The notes: generated by a model from the sequence alone, not told the origin. 21,333 nucleotides of DNA from Christensenella sp. UBA1431 (GCA_002329665.1 DCTV01000017.1:1-21333), one strand, 5' to 3'; positions 14,579 to 21,333 are shown, numbered from the stretch's first letter. Numbers and translations are program-made.

Positions 14579-15862
14579 ATGAACGCGATCGAGGTAAAAA
14601 ATCTCACTAAAGTGTACAAGCTCTACGAAAAGCCCGTCCACCGGCTGAAAGAGTCGCTCAGCCTCAGGAAACGCAGATACCACCGGGAGCATTTCGCGCT
14701 CTCTGGACTGAACCTGACGGTCAAAAAAGGCGAGTGCCTGGGGATCATGGGCAGGAACGGGGCCGGGAAGTCGACGCTGTTGAAACTCGTCACCGGCGTG
14801 CTCTCGCCCACGGGCGGCGAGATATCGGTGAAAGGCCGCATATCCGCGCTGCTCGAACTCGGGGCGGGCTTCAACGAGGACTATACGGGGATCGAGAATA
14901 TCTACCTCAACGGCACGATCATGGGCTTTTCGCGCGAGGAGATGGACGCGCGCGTGGAGGATATCCTCGCCTTTGCCGACATAGGCGATTACGCCTACCA
15001 GCCCGTGCGCATGTACTCGAGCGGCATGTTCGTGCGCCTGGCCTTCGCGGTGGCCATCAGCGTTGAGCCCGACATCCTGATCGTGGACGAGGCGCTGGCG
15101 GTGGGGGACATCATGTTCCAGGTGAAGTGCTACAGGAAGTTTCGGGAACTGCGCGAAAAGGGAAAGACCATCCTCTTCGTCACCCACGCGCTGGACACGA
15201 TTCTCAAGTACTGCGACCGCGCCGTCGTGATGGACGGAGGGAAGATCGTCGGGGAAGGGACGCCGGCCGAGATGGTGGACCTGTATAAGCAGGTCCTCGT
15301 GGGGCTGGCCCCGGACGACGACGCCCTGCCCGACCGGTCCGAGCAGCAGCGCGCGCATGACGCGGCCGCCGCCGCGCGCCGGGAGGACGCGCCGAAAGAG
15401 GCGCTCGACTACGGCACGAAACAGGCGACGATCGAATCCGCTGGCGTCTATGCCGGAGACGGGACCAGGACCGACACCGTGACGGCCGGCGAGGCGTTCA
15501 CGGTGCGCATGCGGGTGCGGTTCTGCGAGGACATCGCAGAGCCGGTGTTCGCTTTTACTGTTAAGGACGTGAAAGGCTACGAGATAACGGGCACGAACAC
15601 GATGTTCGAAGGCCTGAGCACGGGCGCGTACAGGAAGGGAGACGTGGCGGAGGTCGCATTCACGCAGCGGCTCAACCTCACGGGAGGCGGCTACGTGATC
15701 TCTCTGGGCTGCGTCGGGTTTGAAGGCGACGCCTTCAAGGCGTACCACAGGCTCTACGACTGCCTGCCGCTCCAGATCGTCAACCCGAAACAGGGGGTCG
15801 GCGTGGTGCATCCGATGTCCGAGATCGGCGTGTGCAGGAAGGACGGACGGGAGGGTTCATGA
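14579..15862 (+). CDS. Polysaccharide ABC exporter ATPase with C-terminal Wzt-type domain
   Basis: The 427-residue protein powers the Wzm-like permease encoded just upstream. The nucleotide-binding domain (about 1-240) has Walker A GRNGAGKST (58-66), signature YSSGM (146-150), Walker B ILIVDEALAVGD (166-177) and the switch His203. A charged Ala-rich linker (about 245-275) leads to a beta-rich domain (about 278-420), which in Wzt proteins binds the glycan cap and sets export specificity; teichoic acid TagH proteins differ there. ATG 14579 follows GGGAGAGGG. The gene ends inside TCATGA, which also supplies the stop of the convergent gene. The exported glycan is unknown. Confidence 0.9.
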   Translation: MNAIEVKNLTKVYKLYEKPVHRLKESLSLRKRRYHREHFALSGLNLTVKKGECLGIMGRNGAGKSTLLKLVTGVLSPTGGEISVKGRISALLELGAGFNEDYTGIENIYLNGTIMGFSREEMDARVEDILAFADIGDYAYQPVRMYSSGMFVRLAFAVAISVEPDILIVDEALAVGDIMFQVKCYRKFRELREKGKTILFVTHALDTILKYCDRAVVMDGGKIVGEGTPAEMVDLYKQVLVGLAPDDDALPDRSEQQRAHDAAAAARREDAPKEALDYGTKQATIESAGVYAGDGTRTDTVTAGEAFTVRMRVRFCEDIAEPVFAFTVKDVKGYEITGTNTMFEGLSTGAYRKGDVAEVAFTQRLNLTGGGYVISLGCVGFEGDAFKAYHRLYDCLPLQIVNPKQGVGVVHPMSEIGVCRKDGREGS

Positions 15863-16639
15863 TCCCGACGCGATGCGGATCATCTCCTCGTGCTCCGCGT
15901 CGGTGAGGCTGTATTCGCCCAGCGCGCTGTCCGTGAAGTAGATGCAGGCGTGCCCCGACATGCCGCTGGTGGATATGGTCCGGTAGCCGTGCGGCATCCC
16001 GAAGAGCGAGGCCGCCACGCGGGCGCCGCCCAGCGTGACCACGACCGGCCGTTTTTCCCAGCTCACCGCCCCGCCGAACACGGTCCTGAACCTGGCAAAG
16101 TCCGCCGCGGACGCGCATTCCACGTCGGCGTGGCCGTTTCCGCCGGTGCGCTTGACGGAAAAGGAGATCTGCGTGTAATAGTCGGTGACGGTATAGGTCT
16201 GGCCGATCCGCATCGCATCTTCGGCTTGTTCCCAGGCGAGGGGATGGCCGGTGACCCTCTCGCCGTCCGTGAGCTGTTCCTTCGGGCCCTGCGCCTGTGC
16301 GAGCTTCGAAGAAGCGGACGGGCGCCTCGCACCGTTGCCGAATATCAGGTTATAGGTCTCTTCGCCGACGGTCCCGTCCACGATGATGTCGTTGGCTTTC
16401 TGGAAGGCGACCACCGCGTTCCGGGTGATGGCGCCGTAGACGCCGGTCGCGCGGAACGTATAGAAACCGAGGTCCTCGAGGCGCTTTTGCAGCAGGAACA
16501 CCCGCGGCCCCTCCGAGCCTACGACCAAGAGCTCGAACGAATCGGCTGCGGCCGTGGTCGCGGTGGCGGGCAAAAGCGCCGGGCATAAAAGCGCCGCCGC
16601 GAAGCAAAGCAGAAACGCCGCCCTTTTCAACCTGCGCAA
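15857..16639 (-). CDS. Secreted peptidoglycan-binding protein with novel C-terminal domain
   Basis: The 260-residue protein is exported. It has a basic start (RRLKRAA), a hydrophobic core and an Ala-rich cleavage region to about residue 31. A PG_binding_1 domain (about 37-97) contains GPRVFLLQKRLEDLGFYTF and GVYGAITRNAVVAFQKANDI. After a linker, a C-terminal domain (about 128-258) has ISFSVKRTGGNGHADVEC, VSWEKRPVVVTLGG and SGMSGHACIYFTDS, a pattern I recall from other clostridial PG-binding proteins but cannot name. The TTG start at 16639 is chosen because GGGGAGG (16654-16648) is 8 bases away; the in-frame GTG at 16648 overlaps it. Its stop lies in the hexamer shared with the ABC ATPase gene. 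Confidence 0.78.
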   Translation of the reverse strand: MRRLKRAAFLLCFAAALLCPALLPATATTAAADSFELLVVGSEGPRVFLLQKRLEDLGFYTFRATGVYGAITRNAVVAFQKANDIIVDGTVGEETYNLIFGNGARRPSASSKLAQAQGPKEQLTDGERVTGHPLAWEQAEDAMRIGQTYTVTDYYTQISFSVKRTGGNGHADVECASAADFARFRTVFGGAVSWEKRPVVVTLGGARVAASLFGMPHGYRTISTSGMSGHACIYFTDSALGEYSLTDAEHEEMIRIASGS

Positions 16640-16677
16640 TAAGGCCACCTCCCCGGTATCTGCAGATAAGCGTTTAT

Positions 16678-16706
16678 ATTATAACAGGTAGGGCAGGCGG
16701 ATGCAA
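16678..16706 (-). promoter_or_regulatory. Promoter of the peptidoglycan-binding protein gene
   Basis: On the minus strand TTGCAT (16706-16701) and TATAAT (16683-16678) are separated by 17 bases, about 40 bases before the TTG start. Confidence 0.75.
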
Positions 16707-16734
16707 AAAAGGCGCCGGCAAAAAGCTTTTTTGC
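16703..16734 (-). terminator. Terminator-like hairpin between spore-coat genes and PG-binding gene
   Basis: GCAAAAAAG (16703-16711) pairs with CTTTTTTGC (16726-16734). Read on the minus strand, a GGCGCC block is followed by six T residues, so it could end transcripts coming from the CotF-like genes or the structured region. Confidence 0.45.
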
Positions 16735-16945
16735 GGCTTTGGGCTGTAGACTGATTTCACCGGCAGGCTGCCTTTCAGGGCGTTAAAACTTCGCCGAGCC
16801 CTCCCGGAAAAACTCCCTGCGCAGCAAAGGCTTTGCGGGGAGAGTAGGACAAACCGGGGCCCCCGCGCGGCTTGCCGCGTGGGGTGGAACGGAGCGGGGC
16901 GAAGAATCCCCCTATCGCAAGGCGATTGGGGGATTATGAGCAGAA
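16734..16945. other. Hairpin-rich gene-free stretch with 5S rRNA-like landmarks
   Basis: This is the core of the 326-base gap 16640-16965, and I see no credible protein in it. The left part (16734-16857) shows, in order, CACC (16758-16761), GTTAA (16782-16786), GCCGA (16793-16797) and GGGGAGAGTAGGAC (16837-16850), the same order as in Bacillota 5S rRNA. The ends can pair as CGG(C)TTTG with CAAACCG, giving about 120 nt. The right part has an 11-bp hairpin (16861-16871 with 16874-16884) and a hairpin AATCCCCC/GGGGGATT with inner ATCGC/GCGAT (16905-16935). It may be a degenerate 5S-like RNA, a dispersed intergenic repeat, or both side by side. Confidence 0.35.
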
Positions 16946-16965
16946 GCGCGGTTTGCTCCGACGAG

Positions 16966-17244
16966 TCAGTGAAGCTGGTTCTTCATCTGCGTGAATTTCT
17001 GCTTGACGGTGTTCACCTCGTTGTCCTGCGCGTCTTTCGGGCAGTAATAGCCCTTCTTGCGCATCAGGTCGAAGATCATGTACTGGTCTTCGCAGGACTG
17101 ATCGAAATTGGTCATCAGGATGTGCCTGAGGTTCGGGCAGGAAGCCTCGGTGATATAGGTCGAGTAAGCCGAGATAAACTGCTTTTCCTGCGTCAGGAGA
17201 TCCTCGAGCATGTCCTGTTCGCTCATGTTCAACTGGATGTTCAT
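16966..17244 (-). CDS. CotF-like spore coat protein
   Basis: The 92-residue product resembles the coat F family, small helical ferritin-like proteins of the spore coat. It begins MNIQLNMSEQDMLEDLLTQEK and continues with KQFISAYSTYITEASCPNLRHIL, typical of the first long helix pair, then a Cys in SCEDQYMIFDLMRKKGYY and a polar tail. AGGAGG (17261-17256) overlaps the stop of the preceding coat-like gene. The start ATG is 11 bases from it and overlaps a three-codon upstream ORF. It is the second gene of a two-gene unit and implies a spore-forming organism or recent ancestor. Confidence 0.8.
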   Translation of the reverse strand: MNIQLNMSEQDMLEDLLTQEKQFISAYSTYITEASCPNLRHILMTNFDQSCEDQYMIFDLMRKKGYYCPKDAQDNEVNTVKQKFTQMKNQLH

Positions 17245-17252
17245 TCTTGCAT
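17241..17252 (-). other. Three-codon upstream ORF overlapping the CotF-like start
   Basis: On the minus strand AGGAGG (17261-17256) is followed three bases later by ATG CAA GAA TGA, whose stop overlaps the CotF-like start as ATGA. The geometry (second ATG eight bases after the first) is the same as that seen before rplA. Translation is unproven. Confidence 0.35.
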
Positions 17253-17259
17253 TTTCCTC

Positions 17260-17469
17260 CTACTTATGGGATTCGAGATACTGCAGCAGGTTCTCGAAGC
17301 GCTGGCGGTGGTGCTGTGCGATCTGCATGACGACGTTTTTGATGTTCGCATCGTTGAAAAGGTTGGAATACACGTCGCATTTTTTGTTCCCCAGCGCTTC
17401 GTGGTTGAGCTGGTCTTCGAGGATGGTCAGGTTTTTGGACTCCAGTTCCGGTTTGTTTGCTGTTGCCAT
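17260..17469 (-). CDS. Small spore coat-like protein
   Basis: The 69-residue protein reads MATANKPELESKNLTILEDQ and then LNHEALGNKKCDVYSNLFND, followed by a helix with HHRQRFENLLQYL. The LNHEAL-KK-Y pattern is typical of short CotF-related proteins paired with a longer CotF gene in Clostridia. AAGGAGG lies six bases before ATG 17469. Its stop TAG overlaps the ribosome binding site of the next gene, so the two products are probably made together and may form a complex. No clear vegetative promoter is seen upstream on this strand, in keeping with a sporulation sigma factor, though I cannot assign one. Confidence 0.75.
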   Translation of the reverse strand: MATANKPELESKNLTILEDQLNHEALGNKKCDVYSNLFNDANIKNVVMQIAQHHRQRFENLLQYLESHK

Positions 17470-17545
17470 GTCGCTCCTCCTTCACATAGTGGTCAAACCT
17501 TATTCTGGGACAAAACGGGAAATCTATTCGCCGACGGCCGGATTT

Positions 17546-17554
17546 TGGTATAAT
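17546..17554 (+). promoter_or_regulatory. Extended -10 promoter of the recX unit
   Basis: TG-G-TATAAT at 17546-17554 is an extended -10 element; the -35 region (near TTCGCC at 17527-17532) is weak. It would drive recX and the genes after it. Confidence 0.65.
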
Positions 17555-17620
17555 TGAAGCGTAACGGAAGCGAAAAGGCGGTTGTGACGGAAAGCATACC
17601 CCTACCGGGAGGAAAGAAGA

Positions 17621-18256
17621 ATGCCCAAAATCACGGGGCTCGTCGCCCTCCGCGGCGTGAAAGGCCGCGTGCGCGTCTATATCGACGGGGAGCACGCCGT
17701 CACCGTCGCGCAGAAAAACGCCGCGCGCATGGGCCTTAGAGTCGGACAGGACGCGGACAGGGAGGCCGTCATGCAGGTGGTGAGCGAGGACGAAAAAACC
17801 CGGGCCCAGCGTTCGGCGCTGTATTACCTCGGCAGGGCGGAACGCAGCCGCGCACAGGTCGTAAGGTATCTCGAGGCGCGCGAATACGCGCCGGAGATCG
17901 TGAACAGCGTCATGGACAAGGTCGACGCCTATGGATACGTCGACGACGCGCGGTACGCGCGCATGCTCGTCGAGGACAGGGCCCGGCTCAGGGGCAAGAG
18001 CAGGCGCGCCGTCCGGCAGGAGATGCGGGAAAAGGGGCTCGACGCCGCGACGATCGAGGAAGCGATGGCCCTGTACGGCGACAGGGAGGAGATGGAGAAC
18101 GCGATGCGAATCGCGCGAAAATATTATCAGAGGAACCGCGGGGACAGGGAAGGCTTCGAGAGGAAGGCCGGCGCCGCGCTCTACCGGCGGGGCTACGACT
18201 GGGAGGTCATACGCGACGCCCTTAGGGCGGTGGAGGAAGGCGGGGAGGATGACTGA
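17621..18256 (+). CDS. recX: Regulatory protein RecX
   Basis: RecX binds RecA filaments and limits recombination and SOS activity. The 211-residue protein is of normal length for Bacillota. It begins MPKITGLVALRGVKGRVRVY and then has the tandem three-helix repeats: RSALYYLGRAERSRAQVVRYL (about 64-85), VMDKVDAYGYVDDARYARMLVED (about 97-120) and AVRQEMREKGLD (about 130-141). GGGAGG (17607-17612) is eight bases upstream. recA is not in the window. The stop is one base before the peptidase start, so translation is probably coupled. Confidence 0.93.
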   Translation: MPKITGLVALRGVKGRVRVYIDGEHAVTVAQKNAARMGLRVGQDADREAVMQVVSEDEKTRAQRSALYYLGRAERSRAQVVRYLEAREYAPEIVNSVMDKVDAYGYVDDARYARMLVEDRARLRGKSRRAVRQEMREKGLDAATIEEAMALYGDREEMENAMRIARKYYQRNRGDREGFERKAGAALYRRGYDWEVIRDALRAVEEGGEDD

Positions 18257-18257
18257 C

Positions 18258-19184
18258 ATGACAGTACGCGGCATCTGCGGCGTGGACGGCATCGAAGTCG
18301 GGCACGCGCAGGACGAAAAGGCGCGCACCGGCTGCACGGTCGTGCTGTGCAAAGGCGGGGCCGTCGCCGGTGTGGACGTGCGCGGCGGCGCGCCGGGGAC
18401 GCGCGAAACGGACCTTTTACGGCCCGGATTCCTCGTCGAGCGGGTGCACGCCGTGCTGCTCGCGGGGGGGAGCGCGTTCGGGCTGGACGCCGCGGGCGGC
18501 GTGATGCGCTATCTGGAGGAAAACGGCGCGGGGTTCGACGCGGGAGCGGCGAAGGTCCCCATCGTGCCCGCCGCCGTGATATTCGACCTGGGCGTGGGCG
18601 ACCCGTCCGTGCGCCCCGACGCCGCGATGGGCTACGCTGCTTGCAGGAACGCTTCGGCCCATGATGTAAAACAGGGCGCGGTCGGGGCCGGCTGCGGCGC
18701 TACGGTGGGGAAGGCGCTCGGGCCCGAAAACGCCATGGACGGCGGCGTGGGCACGGCCAGCGTCGTGCTGCCCGGCGGCGCGGTGGTAGGCGCCATCGTG
18801 GCGGTCAACGCGCTGGGGGACGTGATCGACCCGGATACGCAGGCCGTCGTCGCGGGGGCGAAGCACCCGGACGGCACGGGTTTTGCAAACAGTGCCTCTC
18901 TCATCAAGGCGGGCGCCGTTCGGGCAGCCGCCGGCGCGAACACGACCATAGGCGTCGTGGCCACCGACGCCGCGCTCGACTGTGCCAAGGTTAACCGGCT
19001 CGCGTCCGCGGCGCACGACGGGCTCGCGCGGTGCATACGCCCCTGCCACACGATGCTGGACGGGGACACGCTCTTCGCGCTGTCCGCGGGCGAAAAAAAA
19101 GCCGAGATCAACGCGGTGATGGAAGCGGCGGCGGAAGCCGTCTCGATGGCGGTGCTAAATGCCGTGGCGCGGCACCGTGCGTGA
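18258..19184 (+). CDS. P1 (S58) family peptidase, DmpA-like
   Basis: DmpA-type enzymes are self-cleaving N-terminal nucleophile aminopeptidases or amidases. The 308-residue protein contains GIEVGHAQDEKARTGCTVVLC, GGAPGTRETDLL (about 39-50) and LLAGGSAFGLDAAGGVM (about 66-82). GANTTIGVVATDA follows, where Thr229 or Thr230 would be the nucleophile freed by autocleavage. ATG 18258 is nine bases from GGGGAGG; the earlier in-frame ATG at 18249 touches that site and overlaps recX. It lies between recX and nnrD in a tight cluster. The substrate is unknown. Confidence 0.9.
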   Translation: MTVRGICGVDGIEVGHAQDEKARTGCTVVLCKGGAVAGVDVRGGAPGTRETDLLRPGFLVERVHAVLLAGGSAFGLDAAGGVMRYLEENGAGFDAGAAKVPIVPAAVIFDLGVGDPSVRPDAAMGYAACRNASAHDVKQGAVGAGCGATVGKALGPENAMDGGVGTASVVLPGGAVVGAIVAVNALGDVIDPDTQAVVAGAKHPDGTGFANSASLIKAGAVRAAAGANTTIGVVATDAALDCAKVNRLASAAHDGLARCIRPCHTMLDGDTLFALSAGEKKAEINAVMEAAAEAVSMAVLNAVARHRA

Positions 19185-19202
19185 GTTATAGGAGGGAAGA
19201 AG

Positions 19203-20717
19203 ATGCCCCAGAAGATCGTATCGGCCGGCGAAATGCGTGGGATCGAAACCGCCCTGGCGGACGGACTGGGCGTTCCCGCGCTGCTGCTGATGGAGAACGC
19301 GGCGTTCGGGGTCACAAAAGCGCTTAGCGAATCGGGCTGTTGCGACGGGCGCGCGCTCGTCGTCTGCGGGACGGGGAACAACGGGGGCGACGGCCTGGCG
19401 GTGCTGCGCCAGCGCATCGCAAGCGGGGGCAAGGGCGACGCGCTCCTCATCGGGAGCCCCGACAGGCTCAGGGGGGACGCGCGTGTCCAGTGGGAAATGC
19501 TCGAAAAGGCCGGCGTCCCTGTCCGCCCGGTCGAAAAACCCGGGGACCTCGAGGCGGCAGCCGGCCTTTTCGACAAAGCCGGCTGCATCGTGGACGCCCT
19601 GTTCGGCACCGGCCTTTCGCGTCCCGTGGAGGGCCTGCACAGGGCGGCGATCGAGATGATGAACGCGAGCGGCAAACCCGTCGTGGCCGTGGACGTCCCC
19701 TCGGGCGTGGAGAGCGATACGGGGCGCGTCCGGGGCGCCGCCGTGCGCGCCGAAGTGACGGTGACGTTCCAGTATCCCAAGCCCGGCCACTTCCTCTTCC
19801 CGGGCAAGACCCACACGGGCCGCCTTATTGTGCACGCGATCGCGATCGTGCCGCCCCGGCTCCACGACGCGATCGAACTCGAACGCCTCGTGGAGTCCGA
19901 CGTCAGGGCGCTCCTTCCGCCCAGGCCCGCCGACGCGCACAAGGGGTCATTCGGCCGCGCGGGCATCGTCGCGGGCAGCATGGGCATGGCGGGCGCGGGC
20001 GTCATGTGTGCGCGCGCGGCCCTTAAGGCGGGCGCTGGGCTGGTCACGCTCTGTTCGTCGGAGGAACTCGGGCCCGTGTACCAGGCCGCGCTCCCCGAAG
20101 CGATGTTTCTCCCACTGCTGTCGTTTTTCGACGAACCCGAGTTCCTCGATTTCGTCAGGAAATGCACAGCGGTGGCGATAGGCCCCGGGCTCGGGCGCGC
20201 GCCCCACGTGCTGCGGGCGGTCGAAGCCGTGCTCACCACCGACGACCTCCCGGCGGTGGTGGACGCCGACGCGCTCAACGCGCTGAGCGAGGCCGGGCGC
20301 ATCCCCCCGGTCAGGGCCAAGGCGGTGTTTACGCCGCACGTGGGGGAGATGGCCCGGCTGTGCGGGCTGTCGGCCGCGGAAGTCCTCCAGGACCCCATCG
20401 GCTGCGCGAAGAAGTACGCGTGCGAATGGAACGCCGTGGTCGTGCTCAAATCGGCCGCGACCGTGGTGGCGCATCCGGACGGGCGCGCGTGCATCAACGC
20501 CACCGGCACGCCCGCCATGGCCAAGGGCGGGACGGGGGACGTGCTCTGCGGCCTCATCACGGCGCTGATGGCGCAGGGGCTCAGGCCGTATGCCGCCGCG
20601 TCGCTGGGCTGCCACCTGCTGGGCCTCGCGGGCGTGCGCGCGGAAAATTCGGTCGGCGCCTACGGCGTGCTTTCCTCCGAGATCGCCGACGCGCTGTCTC
20701 TCATCATGCAAAGGTAG
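19203..20717 (+). CDS. nnrD: Bifunctional NAD(P)H-hydrate epimerase / ADP-dependent dehydratase
   Basis: This enzyme repairs damaged NAD(P)H: the N-terminal half interconverts R- and S-NAD(P)HX and the C-terminal half dehydrates the S form using ADP. The 504-residue fusion shows the YjeF_N domain (about 1-225) with GTGNNGGDG (56-64), ALFGTGLSRPVEG and VDVPSGVESDTG. The carbohydrate-kinase-like domain (about 235-500) has HKGSFGRAGIVAGSMGMAGA, AIGPGLGR, VVDADALNAL, FTPHVGEMARL and, near residues 432-448, NATGTPAMAKGGTGD. AGGAGGGAAGAAG precedes ATG 19203. It is commonly found near acpS, alr and mazEF in Bacillota; only mazF follows here. Confidence 0.95.
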   Translation: MPQKIVSAGEMRGIETALADGLGVPALLLMENAAFGVTKALSESGCCDGRALVVCGTGNNGGDGLAVLRQRIASGGKGDALLIGSPDRLRGDARVQWEMLEKAGVPVRPVEKPGDLEAAAGLFDKAGCIVDALFGTGLSRPVEGLHRAAIEMMNASGKPVVAVDVPSGVESDTGRVRGAAVRAEVTVTFQYPKPGHFLFPGKTHTGRLIVHAIAIVPPRLHDAIELERLVESDVRALLPPRPADAHKGSFGRAGIVAGSMGMAGAGVMCARAALKAGAGLVTLCSSEELGPVYQAALPEAMFLPLLSFFDEPEFLDFVRKCTAVAIGPGLGRAPHVLRAVEAVLTTDDLPAVVDADALNALSEAGRIPPVRAKAVFTPHVGEMARLCGLSAAEVLQDPIGCAKKYACEWNAVVVLKSAATVVAHPDGRACINATGTPAMAKGGTGDVLCGLITALMAQGLRPYAAASLGCHLLGLAGVRAENSVGAYGVLSSEIADALSLIMQR

Positions 20718-20785
20718 ACAGGTAAGGCTACGTCCCTTTTCAGATCATCCGCATAAAATATACGGTGAGGCCGTGTTGGAGCGTG

Positions 20786-21148
20786 ATGCTGATGATCAAG
20801 AGGGGAGACATATACTTTGCTGACCTGAGCCCGGTGGTGGGCAGCGAACAGGGCGGCGTGCGGCCAGTGCTCATCCTGCAAAACGATACGGGAAACCGGT
20901 TCAGTCCAACCGTGATCGTTGCGGCGATAACGTCGCAAACGGAAAAAGTGCGTATGCCCACGCACATCAAACTAGAGGAAAAAGAAAACGGCCTCCCGCG
21001 TAAATCCGTCGTTTTGCTCGAGCAGATAAGGACCATCGACAAGACCCGCCTGCAGCAGTATATCGGGCACCTCGCGCCGGAAGCGATGCGGCGGGTGGAC
21101 GACGCGCTGCGCGTGAGCTTCGGCTTCCTGGCGAACACGAAAGAATAA
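20786..21148 (+). CDS. mazF: MazF/EndoA-type mRNA endoribonuclease toxin
   Basis: MazF toxins cut mRNA at short single-stranded motifs; the EndoA group cuts at UACAU. The 120-residue protein contains [43 protein letters not shown] and [10 protein letters not shown], almost a textbook match to Bacillus EndoA. Arg26 and Thr49 correspond to its catalytic Arg25 and Thr48. The start is either ATG 20786 or ATG 20792, with GGAG at 20778-20781. The usual RHH antitoxin (EndoAI/MazE) is missing upstream: only 68 bases separate it from nnrD, and nothing before 21320 downstream could encode it. Confidence 0.92.
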   Translation: MLMIKRGDIYFADLSPVVGSEQGGVRPVLILQNDTGNRFSPTVIVAAITSQTEKVRMPTHIKLEEKENGLPRKSVVLLEQIRTIDKTRLQQYIGHLAPEAMRRVDDALRVSFGFLANTKE

Positions 21149-21194
21149 TTGTCATCGAATATGATAATACCTTATTTAACGGTAAGGTTTCCGG

Positions 21195-21228
21195 CCGTCG
21201 GCAGATCCCATACGGGGTTTGCCGACGG
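21195..21228 (+). terminator. Strong hairpin downstream of mazF
   Basis: CCGTCGGCA (21195-21203) pairs with TGCCGACGG (21220-21228), extended by GG/CC across a bulge. There is no T run, so this is only a possible terminator. The 21149-21319 stretch also holds ACCTTA-N8-TAAGGT (21169-21188) and shows no gene. Confidence 0.4.
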
Positions 21229-21319
21229 GCCGTTCATAGGGCGGATCTTCGAAGCTTTCGCCGGCTGCGGCGAATGGCGGCCGCTTCGGCGCCCGGCGCG
21301 CACAGGACGGGGGAAGTGA

Positions 21320-21333
21320 ATGCCGCGCCGGAT
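21320..21333 (+). CDS. Possible start of a further gene (partial)
   Basis: ATG CCG CGC CGG at 21320 follows a weak purine-rich GGGGGAAG and runs off the right edge. Only four codons (MPRR) are visible, so the product cannot be named and the call may be wrong. Confidence 0.25.

Noticed and set aside
13639..14619. Minus-strand open frame of 326 codons opposite the ABC permease
   Set aside because: It is a shadow of the permease gene, rich in Arg, His, Asp and Gly without domain motifs.
16734..16800. Cobalamin-riboswitch-like GGTGAAA ... ACAGCCC on the minus strand
   Set aside because: The CCGG pairing around GGTGAAA and the downstream conserved boxes are missing, and the promoter of the next minus-strand gene lies after it.
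16880..16935. T-box-like GGTGGAAC followed by a hairpin on the plus strand
   Set aside because: The obligatory ACCGCG after GGTGG is absent (AACGGAGCG instead), the hairpin lacks a T run, and no plus-strand gene follows until recX.
18632..20560. Minus-strand open frame of 642 codons
   Set aside because: It is antisense to the strong P1 peptidase and NnrD/E genes, has Ser/Pro/Ala-rich low-information content, and reflects GC-rich codon bias.

Overview
The window looks like chromosomal DNA of a GC-rich, spore-forming Bacillota (Clostridia-like; I cannot place it further). The reasons are strong AGGAGG-type ribosome binding sites, a Gram-positive-style L10 leader with an attenuator, an EndoA-type MazF, two small proteins resembling the CotF spore-coat family, DegV and M29 aminopeptidase genes, and frequent GTG (occasionally TTG) starts. 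No transposase, integrase, phage gene or CRISPR array was found.

Region 1 (1-3750) is a translation and secretion core cluster: the last codons of tuf with a terminator, then a promoter driving rpmG (L33, 49 codons), secE, nusG, rplK and rplA. A second strong promoter, an L10 leader and an attenuator precede rplJ and rplL. Both rplK and rplA are preceded by an RNA hairpin that mimics the L1-binding site of 23S rRNA. The cluster stops after rplL instead of continuing into rpoBC, ending at a bidirectional terminator shared with convergent fba.

Region 2 (3756-8215) is central metabolism plus envelope: class II fructose-bisphosphate aldolase (minus strand), then a polyprenyl-phosphate-type GT2 glycosyltransferase overlapping an M29 aminopeptidase, then a monocistronic gap gene (GAPDH) with a long AT-rich leader and tandem terminators.

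Region 3 (8216-10790) holds small independent units: a stand-alone HIRAN-domain protein behind an operator-like inverted repeat, tRNA-Arg(CCG) with encoded CCA, a minus-strand lipoprotein, and a divergent NADPH-dependent FMN reductase.

Region 4 (10791-16700) is mainly envelope related: an anchored extracytoplasmic protein followed by a polytopic membrane protein (GT-C/DUF6056-like), DegV, then a Wzm/Wzt-type polysaccharide ABC exporter whose ATPase has a C-terminal carbohydrate-binding-type domain. Convergent to it is a secreted peptidoglycan-binding protein; the two genes share one palindromic stop hexamer.

Region 5 (16640-17469) has a 326-base gene-free, hairpin-rich stretch, part of which resembles 5S rRNA in landmark order, followed by two minus-strand CotF-like genes. 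Region 6 (17549-21333) is a plus-strand unit of recX, a P1/S58 family peptidase, the bifunctional NAD(P)HX repair enzyme and a MazF toxin with no visible antitoxin. A possible next gene starts at the right edge.

The most interesting items are the structured region at 16734-16945, the paired L1-mimic leaders, two three-codon upstream ORFs with the same geometry, and the antitoxin-less mazF. I did not find a clearly new multi-gene system.
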